Assembly: GCA_009667805.1 (NCBI GenBank)
Contig: CM019072.1
Span: 35,271,519-35,335,518, forward strand
DNA: 64,000 bases
From: Leptobrachium leishanense
Lineage: Eukaryota; Chordata; Amphibia; Anura; Megophryidae
Reading direction: 5' to 3'
Part shown: in pieces, positions 13,756 to 25,765 of the stretch
How the letters are laid out: each line of letters opens with the position of its first letter
Numbering within the stretch: position 1 is the stretch's first letter
Made by a program: the position numbers and the translations under genes
Notes under the pieces: model-generated
Seen by the model: only the letters and a program-made list of their open reading frames with translations
What the model was told of the DNA's origin: nothing
Databases searched by the model: none

Positions 13756-14530
13756 GGAACCAATGCACTATAGAATTAAATTCAAAATCCTTACCTTGAC
13801 CTACAAAGCTCTCACTAACTCAGCTCCCCACTACCTGTCCTCCCTAATCACCAAATACACCCCAGCCCGCACCCTAAGGTCAAACCGTAACCTGCGCCTA
13901 GCTTCTCCCTGCATCACCTCCTCCCATGATAGACTGCAGGACTTCTCACGCGCAGCCCCCATCCTCTGGAACGCTCTTCCTCATACATTCAGACTTTCCC
14001 CTAGTTTCCCTTCCTTCGATCGCTTCCTTAAGCCATTCCTATTCAGGCAAGCCTACCACCCAACTCACTGATACACCTCCCTGCTCCAACCAGTCCATCA
14101 CTCTCTCCTTGCAGTCCATCACTCTCGCCGTGCAGTCCATCACTCTCGCCGTGCAGTCCATCACTCTCGCCGTGCAGTCCATCACTCTCGCCGTGCAGTC
14201 CATCACTCTCGCCGTGCAGTCCATCACTCTCGCCTTGCAGTCCATCACTCTCGCCTTGCAGTCCATCACTCTCGCCTTGCAGTCCATCACTCTCGCCTTG
14301 CAGTCCATCACTCTCGCCTTGCAGTCCATCACTCTCGCCTTGCAGTCCTCTCCTCATGTTTCTATCCCCAAATCTTTTAGATTGTAAATTCTCACGGGAA
14401 TAGGGCCCTCGTTTCCTCCTCTACTGGTTTATCAAAATGTTGTTCAGTCTCAATGTATTGTAATCCTGTCTATATTGTGCCCATTGTTCAGCGCTGCAGA
14501 ATATGCTGACGCTATATAAATAACAATATT
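13756..14530 (+). pseudogene. L2/CR1-group LINE: ORF2 C-terminus and 3' end
   Basis: The frame contains the typical C-terminal tail of CR1/L2-group RT proteins: LTYKALTNSAPHYLSSLI, TLRSNRNLRLASP, FSRAAPILWNALPHTFR and [10 protein letters not shown] (residues partly shifted). It is followed by the minisatellite at 14098-14352 and a 3' UTR with TTAGATTGTAAATTCTCACG and a tail GCTGCAGAATATGCTGACGC then TATATAAATAA. The same 3' end is present in antisense at about 60766-60910. The copy is 5'-truncated. Its end lies 12 bp from the CPNE2 acceptor at 14542. Confidence 0.85.
14092..14352 (+). repeat. 21-bp minisatellite inside the LINE 3' region
   Basis: About twelve tandem copies of CAGTCCATCACTCTCGCCNTG, 21 bp each. 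An early block reads GCCGTG and a later block GCCTTG, showing local spread of two variants. Since 21 is a multiple of 3, frames on both strands stay open (QSITLAL repeats forward, MDCKARV reverse), which is an artefact. Confidence 0.97.
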
Positions 14531-14536
14531 ATATGA

Positions 14537-14707
<171 letters not shown>

Positions 14708-15547
14708 TAGATACTCGAGTATACCGCTAGATTTTGATGACAAAATTTTATCTTAAAATTGGAGGGGTCGTGTTATATTCTAGACCTCTGCATCGCGTGT
14801 AAAAAAAAAAAAAAAATTACTTGCTCAGGGATCCCGGAAGTTCCGGTAGTCTCCCTGAAGTGAATGCAGGCTCCCTGACATATGCAAACACTTCAGGAAC
14901 TCCTGGATTCGGGAGAGGTGGGATCCATCATGGCCAGAGGGCACACTCAGATTAAGCCAATCATTCAAGATTGGCATTAAACCGAGCATGCACACTCGCT
15001 CTGCGCAGCACGTCGGGAGGTGTAGTTTTCTAACGTCCGGCTCCAGCAGGCAAGCTCATTCACCACGTCATCCGCTAATAGCCAGTCCCTCCCTGTTGCC
15101 CTGTTCTGACGTCACTGCAGACACACTGCGCTATTCTCCTTACATTCTGAATGTGATGAGAATCGCGCAGCGCCTCTGCAGTGACATCAGGAGCTCATTC
15201 AGGGGGCTGGCTAGCGTTGGATGAGCCTGCCTGCATGAGCCGGAGATCCGAAAACGACACCTGCCTGTGTGCTGGTTATCCGTGAACGATTCACTGCGTT
15301 GGTCACCTCGCTCCACCGGCCATCTTATTGCATACTTTGTAACAACTACAATCATTCTAGAGCAGAGCACCCTGGCCTGAGGGGGAGCCTGTCTGTGTTA
15401 AGCCATGAAAGAGTTTAATTTACCGGTACAGTATACTTTTACAATTTTGCTCCTCGCATTATATTCGAGTCTTGCATATTCTCTCAGTTCCATAATAAAT
15501 CTCTATCCATCGTGTTGTATTCAGGTCGCTCTATACTCGAGTATCTA
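14708..15547. mobile_element. 840-bp element with TAGATACTCGAGTATA inverted ends
   Basis: The left end TAGATACTCGAGTATA (14708-14723) is exactly mirrored at 15532-15547. The interior is non-coding and includes G/C-rich inverted words around 15000-15240 (CTCTGCGCAGCACGTC, GCGCAGCGCCTCTGCAGTGA). No target duplication is certain, and the superfamily is not recognised. Confidence 0.65.
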
Positions 15548-17150
15548 TGATAATAATAATAATATTTATATATTATATATATCTATATCCCCCCAATAGA
15601 AGCACATTTAAAGTGTCTTGAATGATTTCATCAGACTCTAATATATTTTTAAGCAATGTTTTTTAATCCCTCCCTGGGAAATTTCATCGTGAAGCGATTA
15701 AAATGTTGATGGCCTTGTTTGTAAATATAAAAAAGTCTGGAGATTTAATCAAGGACCCTTGGAGTACACTTCTTTTTGGGAATTGTTTTATGGCTGGATT
15801 TGGCACCAGAGCATAAGAACTGGGAGACCACAAGTGCGGATTTGCCAATTCTGCAAATTATGTGCCCTATTCCACACTTGACGCTAACAGGGAATTTTTA
15901 AGGGTAAAATAGGCATGAGTTGATTTTCCTTACCAGCTCTCTTTTTTAAACTTGACAATTTTTATTGTGAACACAGTAGGAAATGTACAACACAATAGAG
16001 AAAGTAGTCAGTAGGTAAGAAGAGAAGTGTCGTAGTCCATAAGGGCAGGCAAACAAAAGTGTGCACCTTTTTGTTTTACATAGATAACAATTGACAGTGA
16101 AAATCAAATGTTAAAGTACCAGCTCTCTTTTAATGCACATATTACGACCCAGTCACTTTATTTGGAGGTGGCATTGGAATTTACCACAGGTGTTGAGGTA
16201 TGACAGCAGTGGTGCTGTGCGTCGCCGCAGGTACAGACTCCTGGAGTTTCTAGACCCCAGCACGTTCCTGCCACATGCTCTGTGCATTTCATCCATGCTC
16301 CTGCATGATCCAGCAAGCTTGCAGAGGGACACTGGGAACGATTTATTCCCGGTCTCCTGCAGCTCGCAGCAAGAGGAAGTGGTGGATAATGCCTCCCTCT
16401 TCACTGTGGGTAAGTATCGGATTTTTGTGAGCGTTTGTCTTACGATGCAAAGCAAAATCACATTTACGGCATCGGTATTTCTATCATGGAATAGTTTCTT
16501 GTTCTAATCCCAGGTGCAAATGAACACCTACTATACAGGAGTTAGAAGACGTTCATTTGCCATAGTGGTTGATCTCAGGATCCTCTATATGGTAAAGAAA
16601 AACCCATTCAAACATCCAGACAAGTGCAGGACGCTCTCCAAGAGGTGGGCGTATCATTGTCAAAGTCTACAATCAAGAGAAGACTTCACGAGTCTTTTTT
16701 TTTTTTTTTTCTTGCATTTTTCAGAATTTTTGGGGTTAAATTTTATATTTCCTAATTTATTTTAAAGCAACGTGGCTTTTTTCTTTGCTGAACGCAGCTG
16801 TATTATTTGCTTTCAGTCAGGCTGCGTTCAGCAATGAATACTATGTTTGAGCCCCAGAGAAAAATGCTCTGAAAAATGCCTAAAGAAAAATACTAAAAAA
16901 TAGGGTTTTTGCTGCAAGTGAAAAGAATGAACGGTGAATATTTAATAAAACGGGGAATAATTTTATACATTGAAACCTATGGGATTATTTTGTACAGATG
17001 GTATTTTATTGTAGCGCGGCTGTATTTTGTACGGCTGGTATTTATATCCTGAAAAATGCCTAATAAATCCTAAAAAATAAAGACTTTTTGCTACAAATTA
17101 AAAGAATAACCGTAAACTGTTGAATAAATATTGACTAAAAACGGAGATTT
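15548..17150. other. Large-intron stretch; diverged repeat fragments only
   Basis: Contains the dispersed repeat matching 2455-2610 (near 16310-16420) and an AT-rich part at 16860-17150 resembling the interior of the mariner-like MITE family (GAAAAATGCCTAA, ATTGAAACCTATGGGATT). No exon or RNA gene seen. Confidence 0.45.
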
Positions 17151-17156
17151 TTCTTG

Positions 17157-17320
17157 TATTGAAACCTATAGAATTCGCCTGATTAAACCTGTCGAACAAA
17201 TCAATGAAAATCAGGGTTAGAAGTTAGACGCTAGGGTTAGAATTTCTCACCCTAGTGTCTAACCCTGATTTTCATTCGACAGGTTTAATCAGGCGAATCC
17301 TATAGATTTCATGGGGAAAA
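17157..17320. repeat. Long foldback with about 75-nt arms
   Basis: The arm at 17157-17235 (GAATTCGCCTGATTAAACCT, GTCGAACAAATCAATGAAAA, TCAGGGTTAGAAG) is mirrored at 17247-17315 (CCCTAGTGTCTAACCCTGAT, TTCATTCGACAGGTTTAATC, AGGCGAATCC). The loop is only about 10 nt. Sequence at the base matches the mariner-like MITE family, so it may be an inverted dimer of a MITE end. Confidence 0.8.
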
Positions 17321-17924
17321 ATCTGCATGTTTTTTTTTTTTTTCTTCGTTTCACATAATTTTTCGTTCCGATGCTTCGGTTTTTTCATTATGCTACCGCG
17401 ATTCGTAATTTTGGCCGATTTCGTTAACTTGGACACCCGATTTCTCGTATTTCAGAAATGTTTGCGAAATACGAAAAAGGTGGTTTTCGTCCGAGTTTTA
17501 ATTCGGAGCTAAGCAAAATGCACGTCTAATTTTTCAACCTATATTGCCATGTAACTATGCAATGCAGTAAAGGTAGCGGTAAAGGCAGGTGTGAATTCCT
17601 TTTCTTCTATTTTTGTGATATAAGACATTTGTGGGGATGGCCCCCCCCCAAAGCCAACAGATATTATATATAACACGTCCACCCATTCAGATTCCTCCAC
17701 GCTTAATGTGGTAATGTATGATGAAACCTCCACCATAGGCCTTGCCTTTGCATTGTCAGGTCCTTTCTCTGTATTGATCTTTAGCCTCTCTGTTGAAAAG
17801 AGCAGATCTATTCTGGTGCTGCTATTACAAACCCAAAGTCATTGTGCTCACAGAATCATAGTTAACCCCAAAAGTACCCGACTCTGTCCTTTCTATAACA
17901 CGAATACCCCTGTATTGATATGTC

Positions 17925-19480
17925 AGAGCAAAGAGAGGAGGAGGAATTGCTATTTATGTTGATGAGTCCATAAAGTTCACCCCTTTACAGAATTCTAGCT
18001 CCCCGGCCACTTTTGACTTCTTCTCTGGTATAATTGAGATCCCTTTCAGTAAATCAATCATTGTTGCAGGATTCTATCGCCCACGAGCTCTCCAGTGTAC
18101 TCCCTCTCTGACACAACTCAAATTCTTAATACCTTACTAGCACAAAACCAAAAAAGTGAACTGCTGGTCCTTGGCGATTTTAATACAGATTGGCTGAATC
18201 CTAAAGCCAATAAACACTGCTCACTGTTTAAGGCCTTGCAACTAACTCAATTAATCTTCTCCCCCACTCGCATTAATATGAAGAGCCCTAACCATACCCT
18301 GCTGGACTGGATTCTCTCTTCATGTCCTGATAGAATACAGGAGACGGGCGTTCTCCCTAATAGCTTCAGTGACCACTGTCTAGTGTACTGTGTGCGCAAA
18401 ATAAAGACCACAAAATCTCCTCCAAAGATAATAATCACCAGGTCTCTCAAGAAATTTAATCTAGAATCCTTCCTAAATGAACTCAAACAGCTCCCATGGT
18501 ACAGACTAAACCTAATCCCAGACATGGACTGTGCAATTGAATACTTTCAATCTGAGCTCCTACAAGTCTGGAATTCCCATGCCCCAATGTGTAAAGTGCG
18601 AGTAAGAGGGTTACCCGATCTACCCTGGGTTACAGCAGATCTTACACAAATGTAACAGCTTAGAGATTCGCTGTAGTCAAATTTCAAGAGTACTGGTTCC
18701 ATGAACGTTCACTGTAAATACCAACCATGCCGGAATGCATGCACAAAACAAACAAAAATGGCTAAAGCCCAATACTTCAATGAAAATTTAAACAATAACA
18801 TATCAAACCCTAGAAATTTTTGGAAAATCAGAAGTAACATACAAGCACCCCCTGTCCACTCCCAACCAGCTGCTGTCAAAGTAAACCACCAAACCTTACA
18901 ACACCCCCTAGATGTAGCAACTGCCTTTTAATAATTATTTTGTTGGATGCGCCACCACCCTGATTGCTAAGCTAAAGCCCCTCCAACCGTGCAGAGACCC
19001 CATATCACAGATAAATTCAACTTTAGGCCAGTGCCTGTCAGTGTAGTTACTAAACTTCTCCGTAATCAAAAAATGAAATACCAGTCTGGACCTGATCAAA
19101 TTCCAGCAATGCTGCTGAAAACGAGTGCGCTGGCAATTGCAAATCCTGTCGCAACCCTAATCAATGAATCAATGGCGACTGGAAATATACCCAAACTTCC
19201 CCCAGTCTAAAGTCAATCAAGAGCTCCCTATTAACATACCTCGGTACATAATGCACCTGTAAACATGTAACCTAGTGACTATATTACTTACATATTTATT
19301 TTCTGTGTTTTAATTTGTGTATTTGTGTTTTGATTCTAATATCTTGCATTTATTACTTTGTATTTCTGTAACGACTGTAAAATTTTAATGTTCTTGAACC
19401 CGAGACATACTTGAAAACGAGAGAAATCTCAATGTATCCTTCCTGGTAAAATACTTTGCAAATAAATAAATAATTCAACC
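17925..19480 (+). pseudogene. CR1/L2/Rex1-group LINE with endonuclease, RT deleted
   Basis: The first part encodes apurinic-endonuclease-like sequence: RGGGIAIYVDESIKF, SIIVAGFYRP, then LLVLGDFNTDWLNP (catalytic GDFN box), LDWILSS and SDHCLVYC (the SDH box). After several frame breaks, QSGPDQIPAMLLK marks the entry to the RT domain. The sequence then jumps at GNIPK to LPPV-stop and the 3' UTR (19202-19480), which ends CAAATAAATAAATAA. The RT palm is missing. The 3' part is the same as 41945-42225 in copy 2 of the tandem duplication. Confidence 0.88.
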
Positions 19481-19639
19481 ATGCATCATGGTCATCGTCC
19501 TATTCAGTATAAAAGAAGTCATTGGCAAGACCAGCAGTAACATCTTTGGTGAATTTTTAATTCAAAATGTTTTGATTTTGATAAGCCAGCAGTGTTACAA
19601 CAGAAACAAGACAGTACAGCCACAAAAGACCGCACAGGG

Positions 19640-20580
19640 ACAATAGTCACACAGGACTAGGACTACAGAGTGACATCAATGTGTGAGCAGGAAAAGCTAC
19701 ACAAAAAGAAGGTAGGAAAGAGGGGACAACACAAAACTTTTACAACACGGACCTGCAGATGGTGAGCAAAAAAAAAGGGGGTGGTGAACGGCATCAGCCT
19801 TTTCCGTGACGTTCCTGGCTCAATCCCGGAGGAGGCCATGGAAGGATAATGTCACGAGGGCCATAGATGGCAGACGCACCCTGGAGCAGCAGGAGTAATG
19901 CCAAAAACAAAAAATAAAAAAGAGAGAATAGGGGGGAAGGATACACGATCAGCGGCCGGGTAAGCGTCAACAAAAAGACTAGTGCCCACAGGGGGGGGGG
20001 TGTAAAGAGGAAGAGGGTAAAAACAAGTAGAAAACTCTTCAATTTTCAATGGGGGATGCCATCTGGAAAATATAAGACCAAAAATAGTCATCACAAACGA
20101 TAGTAGACAGACGGGGGGGGGGGTCATAAATCAGGAAAGGGTAGCGAAGTATAGCCAAGGATCAATAGCCAGTGAAGGGAGAAGAATAGGTTCCCGTTGT
20201 AAAGAGTCAGCCAGTGTCCAACAAAATAACAAGGCACCCAGCAGGGAAACTCCACGTCCCGACAGAGTTGTGCTCTGTCACAGCAGCATTGCCATCCACC
20301 GGCACTCCATTAACTGCCATCCATCCAGCATGTGTATTATGCCTGAATCTGGCAGCCTCCCCAGCGGAAGAGGTGTGCCTCCCGGAACTTAATTCGCAGC
20401 TTCTTGGGCCCTCTACCTCTGCCGGGGCAGTCAGGACCTCTCCTGGTCGCATCAGAGGTGACAGCCCTACCTCCACAAGGATGGACGCCGTCCGCGGTTC
20501 GGCAGCTTTGATTATAGGCCAGTGGTTTGACTATGGTGGAGCAAGTACGGCTAAACTAAAGAAATTCACTATTTAGGGGA
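19640..20580 (-). repeat. Non-LTR-type repeat in copy 1
   Basis: Repeat with G-runs and the CCCGGAGGAGGCCATGGAAG block. It corresponds to 42370-43380 in copy 2 and partly to 7380-7460. Reading frames (for example 20214-20576) show no recognisable domain. Probably a UTR or degenerate ORF of an L1/Tx1-like LINE. Confidence 0.45.
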
Positions 20581-22663
20581 GCTGCTGCCTCGGTAGTTCC
20601 TAATACTTTTCACTGTTCTTTTCCACCGTTTTGCTGAAGTTATTTATTGTAGGTTATTTCACTGTAGTTTCCGCTGGTGTTTATGTCGGAGTTCTCCCAC
20701 ATTGTTTTTACTGTTGTTTCTTTCAGAGTTCAGTGGAAAGCGCCTCTTTAAAATTACCGAGGTGTCTTCATCTTCAGTGCTGTTGCAAAGAATTATAAAA
20801 CAATGGCAAATGGAGCATAGTGACTGTTGAAGCTTTCTATATGGTGGTTCCACTGTTCAGTGTTGTTTGCACGAGCTGCACCTCGCACTGTTGAATTCTG
20901 CTTATCTTGATGGCCGAAGCTCACCCTAGTTGCAACAAATACAATTTTTTGCAGAGACCTCTGCTATATCCCAGTTAAGGTCTGTCTCCCTATGACAGAT
21001 CTCAGTACCCTGACAGGGTCACAAGTGCCAATGCCGCTTCCTTGCTGGACACATGGGTTTTCCTTGTGACTCCCATGCCTTTCTCCAGTCCCCTACAGCT
21101 TAAAGACAGGTGCACATAGAGAGCCTTGCTAGCATCTCCCAGAAATAAGCGGTGGCTGTAGATTTGGGGCTACCCACACCATGAGTCTGGACTGTATGTA
21201 GGGTCAGAATAGAATGCTTTTATAAAATATTCTCCGGGACAGACACACCTATATTTATACGGTCACACATGGGTCATTTCCATATACAAAACCTCCCCTA
21301 GAAACTGTTGGGGGACCTAATTAGACTGAAACAGATAATGGGACACATTTGCTCCTTGAAATGTGAAATCTAATTAGACTAGTTAAATTAAAAATTCCGT
21401 AACATTTCTAAATGGGGCAGGACAATGGTCGGGATGATAACATCAGCAGATTAACAAACTATTCGAATATAAACACATGCCAAAAGTTCCTAGGACACTG
21501 GGATCTCTGTAAATATGTGAAGTTAAAACATAACTTTTACGAAGTATCAGGAGTAAAACGTCACACTAGGGGTGGCAACACAATCATGATATATATATAT
21601 ATATATATGTGTATATCCAGCCAAGCTGCGTGAATACCGAATGGGGTAGGTTTGTATAAGTAGATAGATAGTATCTAGGAGGTATAGAAGGAAAACGGAC
21701 CTTCAAGGGTCCGTGGCTATAGGACAGAGAGAGGAAATAGCTGGCAACCTATCATATCTATAACATAATTGCTGCAACAGCAGCCTTGGGAACACAGAGT
21801 GGTATATGGTATAAAGCGATCTGGGAGCGCTCCCAAATGTGTGAAATGAACTCCAACTGGGCATGCTGGTATCAGGAAAGGCAAACAGAGCAAAGAAATT
21901 TTAAAAGAAGGCTCTCCTAGCTCTTCGTGTTTCGCCAAACCGGCATCATCAGGAGCTTAGTGACATGCAGCTCAGAAGACAGTCTGTCATTTCTGTGCTT
22001 AGCTTTACTAAACACTATTAGGAGATACAATGTTATTCTATTTAAATATAAACATATTCCTGAGACAAGGGTAGGCTGGGAGTCTAATCTTCTCAACAGA
22101 TAAGATACACATGGACCAGACAATAGACAGACAATAACATTCTTGCATAACCCAGATTACACAAACATTATGCACACGAGATGCCTGTATGCCAAGTCCA
22201 AAGCTACTTACGTCACACTCCCACCCTGGTCTTTTCCACTTGACTATTTTGTCCATAATTCTGATATTTATATTGATTCTCCACCAAATTGTCTGCTTAG
22301 TGAACAGCCATTTGTAGTATGTGCCATGTAGCTGCAATCTGCTTCCAAGCAGCTCCATGCCCGATTTATCAATGGAACTGAAGGCCTGGTATCCTTCTGT
22401 AAAGTCACCACCAAGTGGACGACTTTAGTAATGGCGAGTAATAAAAGTCAACGTGTTGACGTGTCGAGTACCTACTAGAATAGAATAGCTTCAAGCATTA
22501 CAATACTGTGGTTTGGATCAAAGATCACCAAGGCTTGTTCGGAAAAGCTATGCTACTGCTGTTTCATTAGATGTTCATCTAGTTTCAGTCAATTAAAACT
22601 TCTGTGAACAACGGTACCATAGGAATGTAGTAAAATAGTTTAACTTAGACTCATTACCTCACA
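20581..22663. other. Duplicated intron stretch with a hammerhead-like motif
   Basis: No coding feature supported. 21020-21460 is absent from copy 2, where the flanks join near 43820. A TA-rich microsatellite lies at 21588-21610. On the minus strand at 21915-21957 is a CTGATGA...GCCGG...GGC...GAAAC motif, listed separately. Confidence 0.5.
21915..21957 (-). ncRNA. Hammerhead-ribozyme-like motif, copy 1
   Basis: The minus strand reads AGCTCCTGATGATGCCGGTT then TGGCGAAACACGAAGAGCTA. CTGATGA and GAAAC flanking a short GCC/GGC stem match the conserved core of hammerhead ribozymes, and AGCTC/GAGCT can close a further helix. Hammerheads are known from Penelope-like elements of animals. Activity cannot be judged: the third helix and the cleavage site are not evident. 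The counterpart in copy 2 is at 44296-44338. Confidence 0.35.
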
Positions 22664-23729
22664 CAGGGCCGGTTTAACATAGGGGCTGATGGAGCAGCAG
22701 CTCCAGGCCCATGCCCCAGAATAGGCCCAGAGAAAGAATAACTATGCATTGATGGGCATTTGTACCCCATTCTCTTCGACTCCATAGCAGCTACAGGGTC
22801 ATGTGAGGTATCACTGGAAAGGCCAGAGCATGACCGTTCCAATGATAAACACAACCTGGTCAGGTTTGCTAACAGTAAAAAAATAAAATAATAATAAATA
22901 TCTCTAACACGGCTATATTTTTCACTTTTCAATTATAAAGTGAAAATTCATGCTGCACTAATTCACCAACTTGTTTCCCATGCCACAAGCAAGTGTGGAG
23001 GTGATGGCGCAATCCGTTATTACGAATTGTTAGGTTTTTGATGTAAACCACCACACTGCAGCGAAGAGCACTGGGGGGGACTTTGGAACCCTGCGTCACT
23101 AATCTTTACACCTCAAAAGGTCACGTGAGGTTTCATTGGACAGGGCAGAGTCTGGCCTTTGCTTTGTTACCAAACATGAACCTGTAAAATCTTAAAAGAA
23201 GAAAAAAAACAACCTTTTCTTATTTATAGTTCCAAAGCGATGGCGTTGTCCATTTGTCACGTAATAAAATGAGCAATACCTCTGCCGTTACTCACCTTCT
23301 AATTTCAAACGCTGGGAGCAAGCCAGTGTTTTATACATAGTCATATTGATCATAAAACCCCATCCTCCAAAACACAAGGGAAATATTTCATTTTTTAACT
23401 TTTTTTTTTTGGTTAAAATTTTATATTTTCTCAAAAAATGCAGTAACACGTTCCCATTTCATTTTATTTATTTATTTATTTATTTTTACAAGAATTTCCT
23501 ATATAATATATAACCACAAAGGTTTGGATGCTGAAATGTGAAAAAATTATTTTACAAGCTGTAAATGATAGATACTGTGTGAGGAAATTTTCATTCAGAT
23601 TTCAGTCTGGTTAGATATATCCGTATCTGTACTATTAAATAAGCTAAAATATGTTTTCATTTCACTAAATTCCAGAAAAAGGCACCAAAACCTTCAGCTC
23701 CAGCCCATAGAGATCTTAATCCGGCCCTG
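22664..23729. mobile_element. hAT-type MITE in copy 1
   Basis: The ends CAGGGCCGGTTTAA and TTAATCCGGCCCTG are 14-bp inverted repeats with one mismatch. They are flanked by perfect 8-bp target duplications ACCTCACA (22656-22663 and 23730-23737). The 1066-bp interior has no transposase. The same insertion is at 45042-46529 in copy 2, so it predates the duplication. Confidence 0.92.
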
Positions 23730-25118
23730 ACCTCACAAACTCCAGCCACTGAGTGCATCGAAGCACATATTGTTATACAGGAGAGCTGCTCACCATTTGT
23801 GCAGCATTATTATATATATTTTGTCTCTTTGGGATGGCTTGTATGTGACCAGTGATACTTGGTTGGAAATCATCCGTGAGAGTGATTCTTTCAAGATTAA
23901 GGCCTGTGTATATGTGCGTGAGAATCCCCCTACGGAACACTATTTCTCTGGGAGAATTGATTTTGCTTCTATTTTTTTGTATCTTTTTGGAGGCGCGTCA
24001 CTTTTTTACTTTTGGTTTACAGTTACTGTGTCGTATAGCGCTGCTATTTATTGCTCCATTGTAGCAAAGTAACTTTTTTTACTCGCCGTTACTACAGCTA
24101 CTACTATTAGGGAAATAATTAAGAAAAAAAGATTCAGAAGCTGAACAGTATTTAAAGAACAGAAACATGTCAGTATTTAAGTATTTTAGGGTCTCGGTTT
24201 CCGGGGGTGTCAGCTCCTGTGTGTGTAATGTATAGTTTTTGTGCTGCTGAGGCGTTGGTGCAAATGACTCTCGGATACAGAATTAGGGATAAGAGCGGTG
24301 CTGGTTTTATTATAGTACAGCATAGCAAGCTGCTGAATGACTGTTGTTCACAGAGAGGCCAACTGCCAACTGACTCAGACAGTGCAGCGGTCACCAGACA
24401 ATTTGAACACTGGCATATGATTGGTTAATAAATACATAGAAGGCAAAAAAACCCAGTCTGAAGCGCTCGCCAATATGCAACACACTGGGAAAAAATTCCT
24501 TCTTGAATACATATGCAAATAATAAACTGTGATGCTCTATGAACCAGCTCATCCCTGGAATCCTGTGGGAAGAAGAGAATGGAGGGGTTACATGTGAACG
24601 TTATATCTGAAAACAAACCCAGGTGCCCCCATAACACGATCACTGCTCCTTTTATTCCCCCCACAATGGCCGATCTCAGACGAAATGACCCCGGGGTCTG
24701 CTCAGACTGAGACTCACACAGCAGGTATATTGTGTGTTTAAATGGACGTTCCACCCCAAAAGGATGATATAATTCCCAATATTATAATGCCGTGTCTCAC
24801 CTCCAACAACCACTTTCTGACCCGAAACAAGAGGGAAAATGTGTCCTATTATCAGATACATTTAGCCATGTTATGCTCAGTGACTTTCCACGGAATGTGT
24901 GTCATGATGTACATTGTAACCCCCTCTTTTCCCTGTAACCCCTCACTCACCTGGTGGAAAGATCCCGGATATGTAGGGCTTATCACCTCGATCCGGTGAG
25001 ACGGGACCACGGGCACGACCTGTGACACAGAGAAGGAAAGAGACTGTCTTGATCCAAAAATCCCAGATATAAAGATAAACATTTCACTTCAGTAACTTGC
25101 TGTGTGAAGGACACTTAC

Positions 25119-25388
25119 TGCTTCCGGGTCCAGAGCTCGAGATGAGGTTTCTCCATCTGTTCCAGGTCAAGGCTCCATACGAGGAACTCGCTGGACACTG
25201 CAGGGAACAGAAAACACATTGACCTTCAAATGATTCACCTGTTAGACTAAACGTTACTCATCACAGCAGTAGAAAGGCCTCACACCGACAGATTTCCAAT
25301 TCCATAAATCACTGAGCTTACCGGATGGAGAGTCTTCGGCGGCCTTCACAATGCAGGAATCCCCAACGTTTAAACGTTCCTGGGAGAC
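25119..25388 (-). other. Possible downstream exons of the SPRTN-like gene, copy 1
   Basis: Two exon-like segments follow the SPRTN-like ORF on the minus strand: 25388-25322 (after TGATCCTTCTCAG, before GTAAGC) and 25197-25119 (after TTCCCTGCAG, before GTAAGT). A donor-like CAG/GTATTT lies at the end of the upstream segment near 25721. Spliced in order, they stay in the SPRTN frame (VSQERLNVGDSCIVKAAEDS, then PSVSSEFLVWSLDLEQMEK), but that frame has a TGA stop before the first donor. A third segment ending at a CAG/GTGAGT donor near 24950 (VVPVVPSHRIEVISPTYP) does not keep phase. They may be 3'-UTR exons, relics of an originally longer C-terminus, or chance. Confidence 0.35.
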
Positions 25389-25765
25389 CTGAGAAGGATC
25401 AGAAACCAGGAGTTAGCTTGGGGTTCACCTGATTGATTCACATGGAGTACAATTTAATGTAATAACAGAATAATAATCAAACACCATAATAATTCAAATC
25501 TACTACTATAATAGAAGAAGAAAGCCTGGCGTGATGACATATTGACAACCGGATGGAAGATGCTGTAGACACAGCAGTGTCTGATGTCATAACCACCCCA
25601 AGCACCTTCTAAGCACCTTATTATCCCGCACCTCACTACTCTTCTGCCTACATTGTCCCCATATTACTGTCCCATGTCATTTTGCAGTGAAATGACAGAC
25701 TCTGAAACATGATAAAATACCTGCTTTCCATAAGAGGTGGTCCTGGCCGACGCGCTGATGGGTTT

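Noticed and set aside
14039..14357. Antisense repeat protein of MDCKARV units
   Set aside because: The 21-bp minisatellite keeps frames open on both strands because 21 is a multiple of 3.
20214..20576. Frames at 20214-20576 and 43015-43407 as a duplicated host gene
   Set aside because: Copy differences include many amino-acid changes, there is no known domain, and they overlap a repeat related to 7.4 kb.
24425..24861. Extra exons of the SPRTN-like gene between 24425 and 24861
   Set aside because: Open frames exist, but splice borders are weak and phases do not connect to the candidate exons at 25119-25388.
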